62,399 nt of DNA, from positions 1-62,399 of the forward strand of contig JAEYYX010000008.1 in the NCBI GenBank assembly GCA_023428245.1. Direction: 5' to 3'. The notes below the pieces were generated by a model. That model did not search any database and was not told where the DNA came from. It saw only the letters and a program-made list of their open reading frames with translations. Made by a program: the position numbers and the translations under genes. Shown here one piece after another: positions 41,007-49,113 of the stretch; position 1 is the first letter of the stretch, and every line of letters starts with the position of its first letter. The DNA is from Pseudomonadota bacterium (GTDB taxonomy: Bacteria > Myxococcota_A > Polyangia > Polyangiales > Polyangiaceae).

Positions 41007-42968
41007 CTAAGAGGGCTCATTGGGACTGTACTCAGGGACGATGCGGCGCAGTGCGTCTCGAACCTCTCCACCATCGGTCGCCGCCACACGCAACAGCCCT
41101 TGAACCTGGGACTTGAGGCTGGCCGCGTCCGGGGCAACCGAGCGGCTCGCGAAAATGCTCGGATGGGGAGTCGCGATCGTGGACTCGTCCCTGTGAGAGA
41201 GCTCTTCGAAGAGCTTCTCGCCCGGTCGAATCCCGGTGAATGCAATCTGCATGTCGACGTTGGGCCGGAACCCGCTCAGCCGAATCATGTCCCTCGCCAG
41301 ATCGACAATTTTCACCGGCGCGCCCATGTCGAGCACATACACCTCGCCCCCCGCGGCTAGGGCAGACGCCTGCAGGACGAGCTGACAGGCTTCCGGAATG
41401 GTCATGAAATAGCGCACCATGCCTGGATGCGTCACGGTCACAGGACCGCCCTTTGAGATCTGCTCGCGAAAGATGGGGACTACGGACCCGACCGAGCCGA
41501 GCACGTTGCCGAACCGCACCGCACAAAACGCAGTGCCTGAGTGGCCATTTTTCCCCTGAACGTAAAGCTCCGCGATCCTCTTGGTGCAGCCCATCACCGA
41601 GGTGGGGTTCACCGCCTTGTCGGTCGAGATCATGACGAAGCGCCGCACTCCACTCTTCGCAGCCGCGTCCGCAAGGACAATAGTCCCCCCGACGTTGTTC
41701 TTCACAGCCTCGCCGGGGTTCGCCTCCATCATCGGCACGTGTTTATGCGCCGCGGCGTGCAGAACGATCTCGGGCGCATGCTCTCTGAAGATCTGTTCGA
41801 CCCGCTCCGCATCACAGACATCTCCAACGAGAGGCACGACCTCGGTCGACCTGTCCGGGAGAGCGACGAGCTCTCGGTGAATTTCGAAGAGAGCATTCTC
41901 GTACCGCTCAACGAGGATCAGCTTCTCAGGACGGAACCTGAGAAGCTGACGGCACAGCTCGCTACCAATGCTGCCGCCAGCCCCCGTGACCAGGACGACT
42001 CGATCCGTGATGACTCGCTCGATCCCTGGCAAATCCAAGTTGACTGGCGGTCTGCCGAGCAGGTCTTCGATAGTGACCTGTCGGATCTTGATCTGGTCAT
42101 TGCCGCCGTCGAGGATTTCGACGAGCCGCGGCACGATCATGACAGGCAGTCCAACCTTCGAACAGCGTTCGCTGAGCTCCCGGAGCTTCTGCGGTCCAGC
42201 GCTCGCAACCGTGATCAGAATGCGCTCCACGTGGCGCTCCTGACACAACGCAGCAATGTCGTCCGTCGTCCCGAGGACGGTCAGGCCGTCGAGGCTCTGC
42301 CCGAGCTTGTGCACGTCGTCGTCCACGAAGCCCACTGGCACAAGCCCCTGGTCCGGGCGAGCCCGGAGCTCCCGGGAAATGAAGTGCCCCCCTCGCCCTG
42401 CTCCCACGAGCAGCACACGAATAGGATGGACCTGACGTGGACGCCGAAGGCGCTGCTCTTCTAGCTCGGAGCGATACCGGCGGAGCGCGCGCACCCCCAC
42501 CAAACCCCCAAGAACCACGATTGCGTCGATACCGAGCACTCCGATCGGCAAGAGGAGGGCACGAGCGATCGGAAGGTGCGCAAGTTGGCCAAGGCCCAGA
42601 CGAATCGCCAGCAGGATCGAGGTCGAAAGCCCAATCCCTTTGAGGAAGACGCCCGTCTCCCGCAGGCCAAAGTAGCGCCAAATGACGCGATGGGCTCCGA
42701 CGACCCAGAGCGAGAGGGCTTGAACGGCAATGATGAGGGGAGCGCTCGCGGCGAGGCGCTCCGCCATAGGTTCGGGGATGTCGCCTTCGAACCGGAGCAA
42801 CGCCGCGAGGAGCAAGCTCCAGCAGAGAATGGTCGCGTCAACGATGAACTGCAGAACTCTGAGGCGACCGCGGCGAGTGAGCAGCGCAGGCGGCCATGAG
42901 GAGTGCGATGGTTCAGCGGGCACGAGCAGCAATTGGAGTCGACCTTTCGAGCGAAGACTAGAGCGCAC
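41007..42968 (-). CDS. pglF: UDP-GlcNAc 4,6-dehydratase, membrane type (PglF/WbpM/CapD-like)
   Basis: 653 residues, the long form of the family. Four membrane helices in the first 160 residues, a CoA-binding-like Rossmann domain (about 175-300, VLLVGAGRGGHFISRELRAR), then the catalytic short-chain dehydratase domain with VTGAGGSIGSELCRQLLRF at about 328. The active site has STDKAVNPTSVMGCTKRIAE, that is the Ser-Met-Lys triad of membrane-type dehydratases with Met at about 459 and Lys at about 463. It makes the 4-keto-6-deoxy sugar nucleotide for the PglE-like enzyme eight bases downstream. GTG start. Confidence 0.92.
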   Translation of the reverse strand: MRSSLRSKGRLQLLLVPAEPSHSSWPPALLTRRGRLRVLQFIVDATILCWSLLLAALLRFEGDIPEPMAERLAASAPLIIAVQALSLWVVGAHRVIWRYFGLRETGVFLKGIGLSTSILLAIRLGLGQLAHLPIARALLLPIGVLGIDAIVVLGGLVGVRALRRYRSELEEQRLRRPRQVHPIRVLLVGAGRGGHFISRELRARPDQGLVPVGFVDDDVHKLGQSLDGLTVLGTTDDIAALCQERHVERILITVASAGPQKLRELSERCSKVGLPVMIVPRLVEILDGGNDQIKIRQVTIEDLLGRPPVNLDLPGIERVITDRVVLVTGAGGSIGSELCRQLLRFRPEKLILVERYENALFEIHRELVALPDRSTEVVPLVGDVCDAERVEQIFREHAPEIVLHAAAHKHVPMMEANPGEAVKNNVGGTIVLADAAAKSGVRRFVMISTDKAVNPTSVMGCTKRIAELYVQGKNGHSGTAFCAVRFGNVLGSVGSVVPIFREQISKGGPVTVTHPGMVRYFMTIPEACQLVLQASALAAGGEVYVLDMGAPVKIVDLARDMIRLSGFRPNVDMQIAFTGIRPGEKLFEELSHRDESTIATPHPSIFASRSVAPDAASLKSQVQGLLRVAATDGGEVRDALRRIVPEYSPNEPS

Positions 42969-43121
42969 CCGAAAAAATGAGCCATGCCCGATCCCGCACG
43001 CGAGCGGCCCTCCGTACTTCGTGCCTTCGGCTGGATGGCCACCCGGGGGGTGCGGGACTCCTGAGCGCTGCTTGCCTATGATTGCGGGTCAGGTGTCTCT
43101 GGCCGTAGGAACAGCTCCGCT

Positions 43122-43757
43122 TTGACCTTCTACCTTCGCCACGGAAAGAGGATCTTCGACGCTTCGCTCGCGCTCGGCGGGCTTCTTTTTCTCGCCCCCC
43201 TCCTCCTCCTCGTGGGCGCTTGGGTTTGGCTCGACGCGGGACGCCCGGTCCTCTTCGCGCACACGCGGATCGGCAGAGGGGGGCGTCCCTTCCAGATGCA
43301 CAAGTTCCGCACGATGGTGGGCGGCGCGGAGCGAGACGGGCCCGTGTCGCTTGCCCACGACAAGCGACTCACCCGAAGCGGCGGCACGCTGCGCCGCCTG
43401 AAGCTCGACGAGCTGCCTCAACTCTGGAACGTCCTGCGCGGAGACATGTCTCTTGTCGGGCCGAGGCCCGATGTCCCTGGTTACGCGGACGCCCTCGAAG
43501 GTGAGGATCGCCGCATCCTCGAGCTCCGTCCAGGACTCACGGGGCCCGCCACACTCGCCTTTTCGCACGAAGCACAGCTCCTCGCTGAGGTCTGGGACCC
43601 TGAGCGCTACAATCGCGAAGTCATCTTCAAGGAGAAGGTCCGTCTCAATCTCAGATACATCGATGAGATCTCCTTCGGTCGAGATCTCTACTACATCGCC
43701 GCGACACTTTGCCCGCGCCGAGCGAGCTCCCGAGGAAAGGCGTCAGCCCGCGGGTGA
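43122..43757 (+). CDS. pglC: Phosphoglycosyl transferase (PglC-like sugar transferase)
   Basis: 211 residues, the short monotopic form. The N-terminal re-entrant hairpin (FDASLALGGLLFLAPLLLLV), VLFAHTRIGRGGRPFQMHKF, RTMVGGAERDGP and the catalytic Asp-Glu pair in RRLKLDELPQLWNVLRGDMS followed by LVGPRPDVPGY are all present. It starts glycan assembly by moving a sugar-1-phosphate to undecaprenyl phosphate; PglC itself uses the bacillosamine-type sugar made by PglF and PglE. Start is TTG at 43122, with AGGA 11 bases upstream. Convergent overlap of 15 bases with the next gene. Confidence 0.9.
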   Translation: MTFYLRHGKRIFDASLALGGLLFLAPLLLLVGAWVWLDAGRPVLFAHTRIGRGGRPFQMHKFRTMVGGAERDGPVSLAHDKRLTRSGGTLRRLKLDELPQLWNVLRGDMSLVGPRPDVPGYADALEGEDRRILELRPGLTGPATLAFSHEAQLLAEVWDPERYNREVIFKEKVRLNLRYIDEISFGRDLYYIAATLCPRRASSRGKASARG

Positions 43758-44348
43758 CCCCACCTCGCCCACGACACAGGCCGGATTCCCAGCCACGATC
43801 GTGAAAGGTGGAACGTCCCGCGTCACCACGGCTCCCGCACCGATCACAGCTCCCCGCCCCACTGTCACGCCCTTGAGGATCATGGCCTGGGTGCCGATGA
43901 AGACATCGTCCTCGATCCGGATCGGACGAGTTATGGGCTCGGCCCTATTCTTGCGCGCTTGCGGCGAGAGCGGGTGAAAGTCCGTATCCATGATGGTGGC
44001 GTTCGAGCCCACGAGGACTCGATCCCCGATCTCGATGCGGGTCGCCGCCACCACGACGCTCCCGGAAAAGCCACAATCAACTCCGACTCGGATGAGCGCT
44101 CCCGGGCGACGAGTCGCAAACACACAGGGGCTCCGAGGTGCGAGCGGGTTCGAGCGCGGGGTAGAGCGGAGCTCAAGACCATCACCAAGCAGGATCTCAC
44201 TGTTTGCTACCCGCTGGAGGATCGGCACACCGAAAATCCGAAATCGACGTCCGAATCGGACTCCCGCCACACCAAAGGAGAAGCGAACCCAGGGCAGACC
44301 GAGGATGCGCTCGACGTGATTTCTGACCTTAAAAGGGGCCTCGAACAT
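43743..44348 (-). CDS. Hexapeptide-repeat acyltransferase
   Basis: 201 residues. Left-handed beta-helix repeats appear from about 90 on: GVDCGFSGSVVVAATRIEIG, DRVLVGSNATIMDTDFHPLS, then RPIRIEDDVFIGTQAMILKG and AVIGAGAVVTRDVPPFTIVA with GNPACVVG. The MDTDFHP histidine matches the catalytic His of WcaF/maltose O-acetyltransferase-like enzymes. The first 80 residues are an unrelated lead-in. It most likely O-acetylates a sugar of the surface glycan and is not PglD, which has an extra N-terminal domain. GGAGCGGA precedes the ATG. Confidence 0.82.
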   Translation of the reverse strand: MFEAPFKVRNHVERILGLPWVRFSFGVAGVRFGRRFRIFGVPILQRVANSEILLGDGLELRSTPRSNPLAPRSPCVFATRRPGALIRVGVDCGFSGSVVVAATRIEIGDRVLVGSNATIMDTDFHPLSPQARKNRAEPITRPIRIEDDVFIGTQAMILKGVTVGRGAVIGAGAVVTRDVPPFTIVAGNPACVVGEVGSPAG

Positions 44349-44676
44349 TCCGCTCCGGGGGGGTGATCTGAGCCCGAGGGACTCGATCTCCCTGGAGCCT
44401 ATCGAGAACGCTCGGGGCGCGCGACCGGACGAAGGGCGAGGCGCTCGGACCGTAAGCTGACCCCTTCAGCCGGGCAAAGCCCCCTTCCCAGCGGCAACTT
44501 TGCACCCAGGCTGCAATCCTTCTGTCTGGACGGAGGATTTTACCGGCAAAGTCCCGCGAAATCGTGCTCCATGCCGCTCCCTTCACTTTCTCTCCCCGTT
44601 TGTAAAGTCCGTGCTACGGTCCGGCCTCACTTCCTGGCGCCCCCGCTCTTTGGGGCGCGCGCGAGAATAGATCACC
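44349..44676. other. 328-base gap upstream of the RpoD-like gene
   Basis: No gene is seen. The gap must hold the promoters of the acyltransferase gene (-) and the sigma factor gene (+). A weak pair TTCACT/TAAAGT (about 44582-44608, 15-base spacing) is the best sigma-70-like candidate on the + strand. The last 40 bases hold the hairpin listed separately. Nothing else recognisable. Confidence 0.5.
44637..44658 (+). other. GC hairpin in the 5' leader of the RpoD-like gene
   Basis: GCGCCCC at 44637-44643 pairs with GGGGCGC at 44652-44658 around an eight-base loop, 18 bases before the ATG. The spacer after it lacks a strong Shine-Dalgarno (only AGAA), so the hairpin could limit ribosome loading. 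It may also be chance in GC-rich DNA. Confidence 0.35.
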
Positions 44677-45999
44677 ATGAACATGGCTACATCCGATTCG
44701 ATCGCACCGCCGCCCGTCGAACCGAACTCCAACGATCCCCTCCGTGTTTATCTCCGCAAAATGGGGACAGTTCCCCTCCTGACGCGAGAGGGTGAGGTCG
44801 ACCTCGCCAAACGAATCGAGGAAGGAACCAACGCTGTTCGAGACGCGCTCTTCATGAGCGACGTGGTCATTGACGAGCTTGCCGCGCTTGCTGAGAAGCT
44901 CGCCGAAAACCGTGTCCGCGCGCGCGAGCTGCTCAACGTCGAAGCCGACGACGACTCGTTCGACGAAGAGGCAGCCAGTGCGTCGCTCATCGAGCAGATC
45001 GAGAAAATCAAGCGAACTGCGCGTCGTCGTGGCCCCGCTTGGAAGCTCGCCCTTGAGGAACCGGCCAAGCAGAAGGCTCTCAAGAAGACCCAGGCTGATC
45101 TCGAAAAGCAGCTCATCGACCTCAACTTCAACAAGCGCGCCCTTGAGAAAATGGCTCAGGCCCTCAAGGCCAAGAGCCTGCTCCCCCCGAGCGAGGACAA
45201 TGGAATCGCACCGGAAGAGCACGAACAACTTCGAAAGCTCGCCCGCGTGGTCGGCTCCGGTGAGCGCCGCGCACAACGTGCGAAGGCCCAGCTCGTCGAA
45301 GCGAACCTCCGCCTCGTCGTCTCGATCGCAAAACGCTACACGAACCGTGGTCTCCAGCTCCTCGATCTGATCCAAGAGGGAAATATCGGCGTGATGATCG
45401 CCGCAGATAAGTTCGAGTACCGCCGCGGATACAAGTTCAGCACCTACGCCACCTGGTGGATTCGCCAAGCGATCACCCGCGCCATCGCGGACCAGGCACG
45501 CACCATTCGAATCCCGGTGCACATGGTGGAGACGATGAACAAGATGCATCGTACCGCCCATGACCTCGTCCAGGAGCTCGGCCGCGAGCCGACCCCGGAG
45601 GAGCTTGCCGTGCGTCTCGACATCCCCGTCAGCAAAGTGCGCAGCCTGCTCCGGATCGTCAAAGAGCCGCTGAGCCTCGAGACCCCGCGCGGGGAAGACG
45701 GCGACTGCACGCTCGGCGATTTCGTCGAAGACCAGAAGGCACCGAGCCCCTCGGACAGCCTGATGTCGAACGATCTGAACAAGCAAACCCGTGAGCTTTT
45801 GAACTCGCTCAGCGTGCGTGAGCAGCGCGTCCTGCAGAAGCGCTTCGGCATCGGCGAGAAGAGCGAGCACACACTCGAAGAGATCGGCAAGGAGTTCAAC
45901 GTTACCCGCGAGCGTATCCGTCAGATCGAGGCAAAGGCTCTCCAGAAGCTGAAGAGCTCGCGCCGCTCCCGTTCGCTCCGCGCTTACCTCGAATCCTAA
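44677..45999 (+). CDS. RpoD-like sigma-70 factor, compact form
   Basis: 440 residues. Region 1.2 begins already at about residue 20 (DPLRVYLRKMGTVPLLTREG), so the inhibitory region 1.1 of large RpoD proteins is missing; a Glu/Lys-rich non-conserved region (about 90-195) follows. Region 2 at about 207-285 has VEANLRLVVSIAKRYTNRGL, QLLDLIQEGNIGVMIAADKF, EYRRGYKFSTYATWWIRQAI and TRAIADQARTIRIPVHM. Region 4 has VREQRVLQKRFGIGEKSEHT and LEEIGKEFNVTRERIRQIEA. The core and region 4 match primary sigma factors closely, so it reads -10/-35 promoters like RpoD. Whether it is the main factor or a group 2 relative is open. Closed by a strong terminator. Confidence 0.93.
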   Translation: MNMATSDSIAPPPVEPNSNDPLRVYLRKMGTVPLLTREGEVDLAKRIEEGTNAVRDALFMSDVVIDELAALAEKLAENRVRARELLNVEADDDSFDEEAASASLIEQIEKIKRTARRRGPAWKLALEEPAKQKALKKTQADLEKQLIDLNFNKRALEKMAQALKAKSLLPPSEDNGIAPEEHEQLRKLARVVGSGERRAQRAKAQLVEANLRLVVSIAKRYTNRGLQLLDLIQEGNIGVMIAADKFEYRRGYKFSTYATWWIRQAITRAIADQARTIRIPVHMVETMNKMHRTAHDLVQELGREPTPEELAVRLDIPVSKVRSLLRIVKEPLSLETPRGEDGDCTLGDFVEDQKAPSPSDSLMSNDLNKQTRELLNSLSVREQRVLQKRFGIGEKSEHTLEEIGKEFNVTRERIRQIEAKALQKLKSSRRSRSLRAYLES

Positions 46000-46063
46000 G
46001 GAAAACAGACGCTCGCCCGAACCCAGACATGCCGTTGTCCGGTCAGCTCCCAAGCGACTTCAG

Positions 46064-46089
46064 AAAGGGAACCTGCGCAGGTTCCCTTT
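46064..46089 (+). terminator. Perfect 13-base-pair terminator after the RpoD-like gene
   Basis: AAAGGGAACCTGC (46064-46076) and GCAGGTTCCCTTT (46077-46089) form a perfect palindrome with no loop bases beyond the turn, followed by CCTTTGTT. The stem starts 65 bases after the sigma factor stop and 50 bases before the FHA gene. It should end the sigma transcript. Confidence 0.85.
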
Positions 46090-46138
46090 CCTTTGTTCGG
46101 GATACCTATGAGGCGGAGAAATCGTGTAGGATTGAAAG

Positions 46139-46768
46139 GTGGCATTTCTCTCGTCGCTGCGTGTCGGTCCGGCAAGCGTCGTTGAACGCCTATTGAAGGC
46201 AGGCTCCGCGGAGATCAGCGCGCTTGGGCCCTTGGTGCTCATCGTGCGCTCCCCGGCGGACGCACCCCACGAGTTCACGGAGACCCTCGAACGAAGCATC
46301 GTCACGACGGAGTCGATCCCTACGGCCGTACTCGAAAGCGTCCTTGTCACCTCGGAGATCCCGACCGTGTACGCGCCGAGCGATCCGAATAATGACCCGG
46401 ATCAAGCCGAGATGCTCGCCGAGCTCTCCGCCGCTCCCCATTCCATCATCCCTCTCGGAAACCGTGGAAGACTCCAAGGCGCGGGAGAGCGCGTGATCAC
46501 GATCGGGCGTTCGTCCGAGGCGCAGGTGCTTCTCCTCGAGCCTTCCGTGTCCGCTCGGCACGCTGAGTTGCTCGTGAGCGACGCTGGGACGCGGCTTGTC
46601 GATGTGGCAAGTAAGAACGGGACACTGCGCAACGGGAGCGAACTCCGCCCCTATGGCAAGGTTTGGCTCCAGCCCATGGACCGGATCCAATTCGGGCAGG
46701 TCGAAGCGTTCATCTGTGACGCCCGCGCACTCCGCGCAGTCCTCCGTTATCCGAGCACGCTCATTTGA
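46139..46768 (+). CDS. FHA-domain protein
   Basis: 209 residues with a GTG start. The C-terminal FHA domain (about 110-195) has RVITIGRSSEAQVLLLEPSV, then SARHAEL and VASKNGTLRNGSELRPYG, that is the GR, SxRH and NGT landmarks for binding phosphothreonine. The first 100 residues hold an alpha/beta segment (ISALGPLVLIVRSPADAPHE) with no clear family; an N-terminal receiver-like or STAS-like fold is possible but not shown. No kinase lies next to it, so the phosphorylated partner must be elsewhere. Separated from the sigma gene by the terminator. Confidence 0.85.
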   Translation: MAFLSSLRVGPASVVERLLKAGSAEISALGPLVLIVRSPADAPHEFTETLERSIVTTESIPTAVLESVLVTSEIPTVYAPSDPNNDPDQAEMLAELSAAPHSIIPLGNRGRLQGAGERVITIGRSSEAQVLLLEPSVSARHAELLVSDAGTRLVDVASKNGTLRNGSELRPYGKVWLQPMDRIQFGQVEAFICDARALRAVLRYPSTLI

Positions 46769-46978
46769 CTCTTGTCGCGCCCGCAGCTGGCGCCCAATGT
46801 GAGGAAAACGCGGGCGCTTGGCTCCCCAGACCTCGCGCAGCTGTGCGCTGGTTTGACCTTCTAGAACGCGTCTCGAAAATGCCACGGCGAAGCCGCGTCT
46901 CGTCCCATCGCACCAGCCCCCCGGATAAGGTAACCTCAGGAATCGGGAAAGGCGCGCCAGGGAGCGCGAGGGAGAACG

Positions 46979-47347
46979 ATGGAGCAGACGGCACCGATTT
47001 TGGACCTTCGCTACTTGAATGAGGTCACCTCCGGCGACAAGAAGTTCATCGCTGACATTCTGAGCGACTACCTGCGCGAGATGGACAGCTATTTGAGTGA
47101 GCTCGACACCTCTCTCAAAGAACGCTCCCTCGGAACAGCCTTGCGCGCCGCGCACACCATCAAAGGAGCGAGCGCAAACGTCGGTGCGACGCGCGTCCGC
47201 GATTTGGCCAGCAAGATCGAATCCCAAGCCCAGAAGGGCAGCTTCGAGGGAGGCGTCGCGCTCGTGAAGCTCCTTCAAAGTGAGATCCACCGAGTCAAAG
47301 AGATCATCGGCCGTCAGAGCGTCGACGAGCTGCTCCGCGAGCTCTGA
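46979..47347 (+). CDS. Hpt-domain phosphotransfer protein
   Basis: 122 residues, one four-helix Hpt domain. The phospho-acceptor histidine is H59 in ALRAAHTIKGASANVGATRV, with the usual Lys and Gly after it. GGAG lies five bases before the ATG. A stand-alone Hpt shuttles phosphate between a hybrid kinase and a response regulator; neither is adjacent here. The gene ends inside the convergent recD (34-base overlap). The 210 bases between it and the FHA gene hold nothing clear. Confidence 0.88.
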   Translation: MEQTAPILDLRYLNEVTSGDKKFIADILSDYLREMDSYLSELDTSLKERSLGTALRAAHTIKGASANVGATRVRDLASKIESQAQKGSFEGGVALVKLLQSEIHRVKEIIGRQSVDELLREL

Positions 47348-49113
47348 ACGATCTTGTCTGCGAGGCCCGAGTGCCGCTCGACGCGGCGCGAGGCAGCCTC
47401 GGAGAGGACGGCTAGGGAGCCAAGGAGCCTCACGCGCGAGCGGGCGCGGGTCACGCCCGTGTAGAGGAGCTCCCGGGTGAGCAGGGCGGAGCTGGCGTCA
47501 GGCGGTACGACGAGGGCCACCTCGTCGTACTCCGAGCCCTGGCTCTTGTGGATCGTGATCGCGAAAGCGTCTTCGTGTGCAGGGAGCTCCGCGAGCGAAA
47601 ACGTTCGCTTGTGCCCGGTGTCGCCCGGAAAGTGAGCTTCGAGGACGCCGCGAGCAGTCGGCCAGAGGATCCCAACGTCCCCATTGTAGAGTCCCACCCG
47701 CGGCTCGTTCTCGACGACCATGACGCGACGCCCGGGGTAGTTCACACCTTCCACGCGGGTGCGCAAGATCCCCTGAGCCAGACTCCTCACCCACTCATTT
47801 ACGCCCTCGGCGCCCCAAGGCCCCGAGCGCAGAGCGCACAAGACCTGGAATCTTTCCAGTTGCGCAAGGGCCTCCTCGGCGCTCCCAATCTGGAGCGACT
47901 CGCGGACCCGAGCCTCGAGCCAGCGCCGAAACTCGGCAGACTGGCGCGGAACCCGGAGGTCGCTCGCTTCGAACCGCGCCACCTGCCCACCTGCGCCCCC
48001 AAGCGCTCCTTCGATCTTTTCCCTCTGCCCCAGGCGAAATCCCGTCGCGAGATCCATGATCTCGGAGGCGCCCGAGAATCGGTAGCTCTCCGTGAGTCGA
48101 GAGATTCCAAAGGAGAATGAAGCCTGGTCCCCGAGCGTGTCCGCCGCCAGAGCGAGCTCCGAGAGTACAGAACCCGCGTCGACTGAGGCGAGCTGATCGG
48201 CATCGCCGAGCAGGAGCAGCTGTGCGCTCGGACGGATCGCGTCGACGAGGCGATTCATGAGCGCCTGGTCAATCATCGAAGCCTCGTCGACCACCAAGAG
48301 GTCGAAGGGCAACGGATCTTGTTGTGTGTGGCGGAAGCGAGTCTTCACACCGGGAATGACGCCGAGGGCGCGATGAATCGTCTTCGACTCCTGGGGCAGA
48401 CGTGCCCGCACTTCACTCGGCAGATCGAGGCGCTCCGCCGCGCTCCAGGTCGCCCGGAGCAAGCGCTCGGAAGCTTTGCCTGTGGGAGCGAGGAGACCAA
48501 TCTGAAGCTCCCGTCCGGCCCCGAGGGCGCGCTCGATCGCGAGCGCGAGCACCTTCACCACCGTGGTCGTCTTCCCGGTCCCAGGCCCCCCCGTAATGAG
48601 CGAAGCGCGCAAGCGGAGCGAGCGGGCCACCGCGTCTCGCTGCCGATCGGAGCGCCCACCACTCGCTGGAAAGTAAGCGGAGATCCTCTGCTCGAGCTCC
48701 GGACTCACCGAGAACGCGCCATCCAAGGCGAGGCGCGCGATGCCACGGGCGATGCCGAGTTCTTGATCGAAGTAGCGACGGAGATAAAGGCGGGTCCCGT
48801 CGAAGACCACCGGTCGAAACTCGTGGGGCTCAGGATCTATTGGCTCCACAATGGAAACCGCAGAGCTCTCGCTGAGCTCCTGGCGGAGCTCAGCTTCCTC
48901 CGGGAACCGGAATACGGCCACAGACGCTTCATCCAAAAGGCTTTGCCCCGCGAGCGCATCAAGCGGCAAGCAAGAGTGACCGGCACGAAGCGCCTGACAG
49001 AGGCGCGCTACGGTAGCCTCGAGCGCGGGCTGCCCTTCGCCGATCACTCGGGCCAGCTCGCGGTCGAGCGGAGAGAATCCGGCAGCTCTCTGCAAAAAGG
49101 AGGGACCCGTCAT
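47314..49113 (-). CDS. recD: RecD, exonuclease V alpha subunit
   Basis: 599 residues, the usual length. Walker A ASLITGGPGTGKTTTVVKVL at about 168-187, Walker B LLVVDEASMIDQALMNRLVD, motif III LLLLGDADQLASVDAGSVLS, and C-terminal motifs HKSQGSEYDEVALVV and LLYTGVTRARSRVRLLGS. RecD is the 5'-3' helicase of RecBCD, which processes double-strand ends for recombination and destroys linear foreign DNA. ATG overlaps the recB stop by four bases. The C-terminus ends in a Ser-rich tail read over the end of the convergent Hpt gene. Confidence 0.95.
   Translation of the reverse strand: MTGPSFLQRAAGFSPLDRELARVIGEGQPALEATVARLCQALRAGHSCLPLDALAGQSLLDEASVAVFRFPEEAELRQELSESSAVSIVEPIDPEPHEFRPVVFDGTRLYLRRYFDQELGIARGIARLALDGAFSVSPELEQRISAYFPASGGRSDRQRDAVARSLRLRASLITGGPGTGKTTTVVKVLALAIERALGAGRELQIGLLAPTGKASERLLRATWSAAERLDLPSEVRARLPQESKTIHRALGVIPGVKTRFRHTQQDPLPFDLLVVDEASMIDQALMNRLVDAIRPSAQLLLLGDADQLASVDAGSVLSELALAADTLGDQASFSFGISRLTESYRFSGASEIMDLATGFRLGQREKIEGALGGAGGQVARFEASDLRVPRQSAEFRRWLEARVRESLQIGSAEEALAQLERFQVLCALRSGPWGAEGVNEWVRSLAQGILRTRVEGVNYPGRRVMVVENEPRVGLYNGDVGILWPTARGVLEAHFPGDTGHKRTFSLAELPAHEDAFAITIHKSQGSEYDEVALVVPPDASSALLTRELLYTGVTRARSRVRLLGSLAVLSEAASRRVERHSGLADKIVQSSRSSSSTL

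Noticed and set aside
44614..46053. Long - strand open frame (479 codons) opposite the sigma factor gene
   Set aside because: Shadow frame produced by the codon bias of the sigma gene; no recognisable domain.
46765..47022. 85-codon + strand frame between the FHA and Hpt genes
   Set aside because: Overlaps the Hpt start in another frame, is low complexity and has no ribosome site of note.
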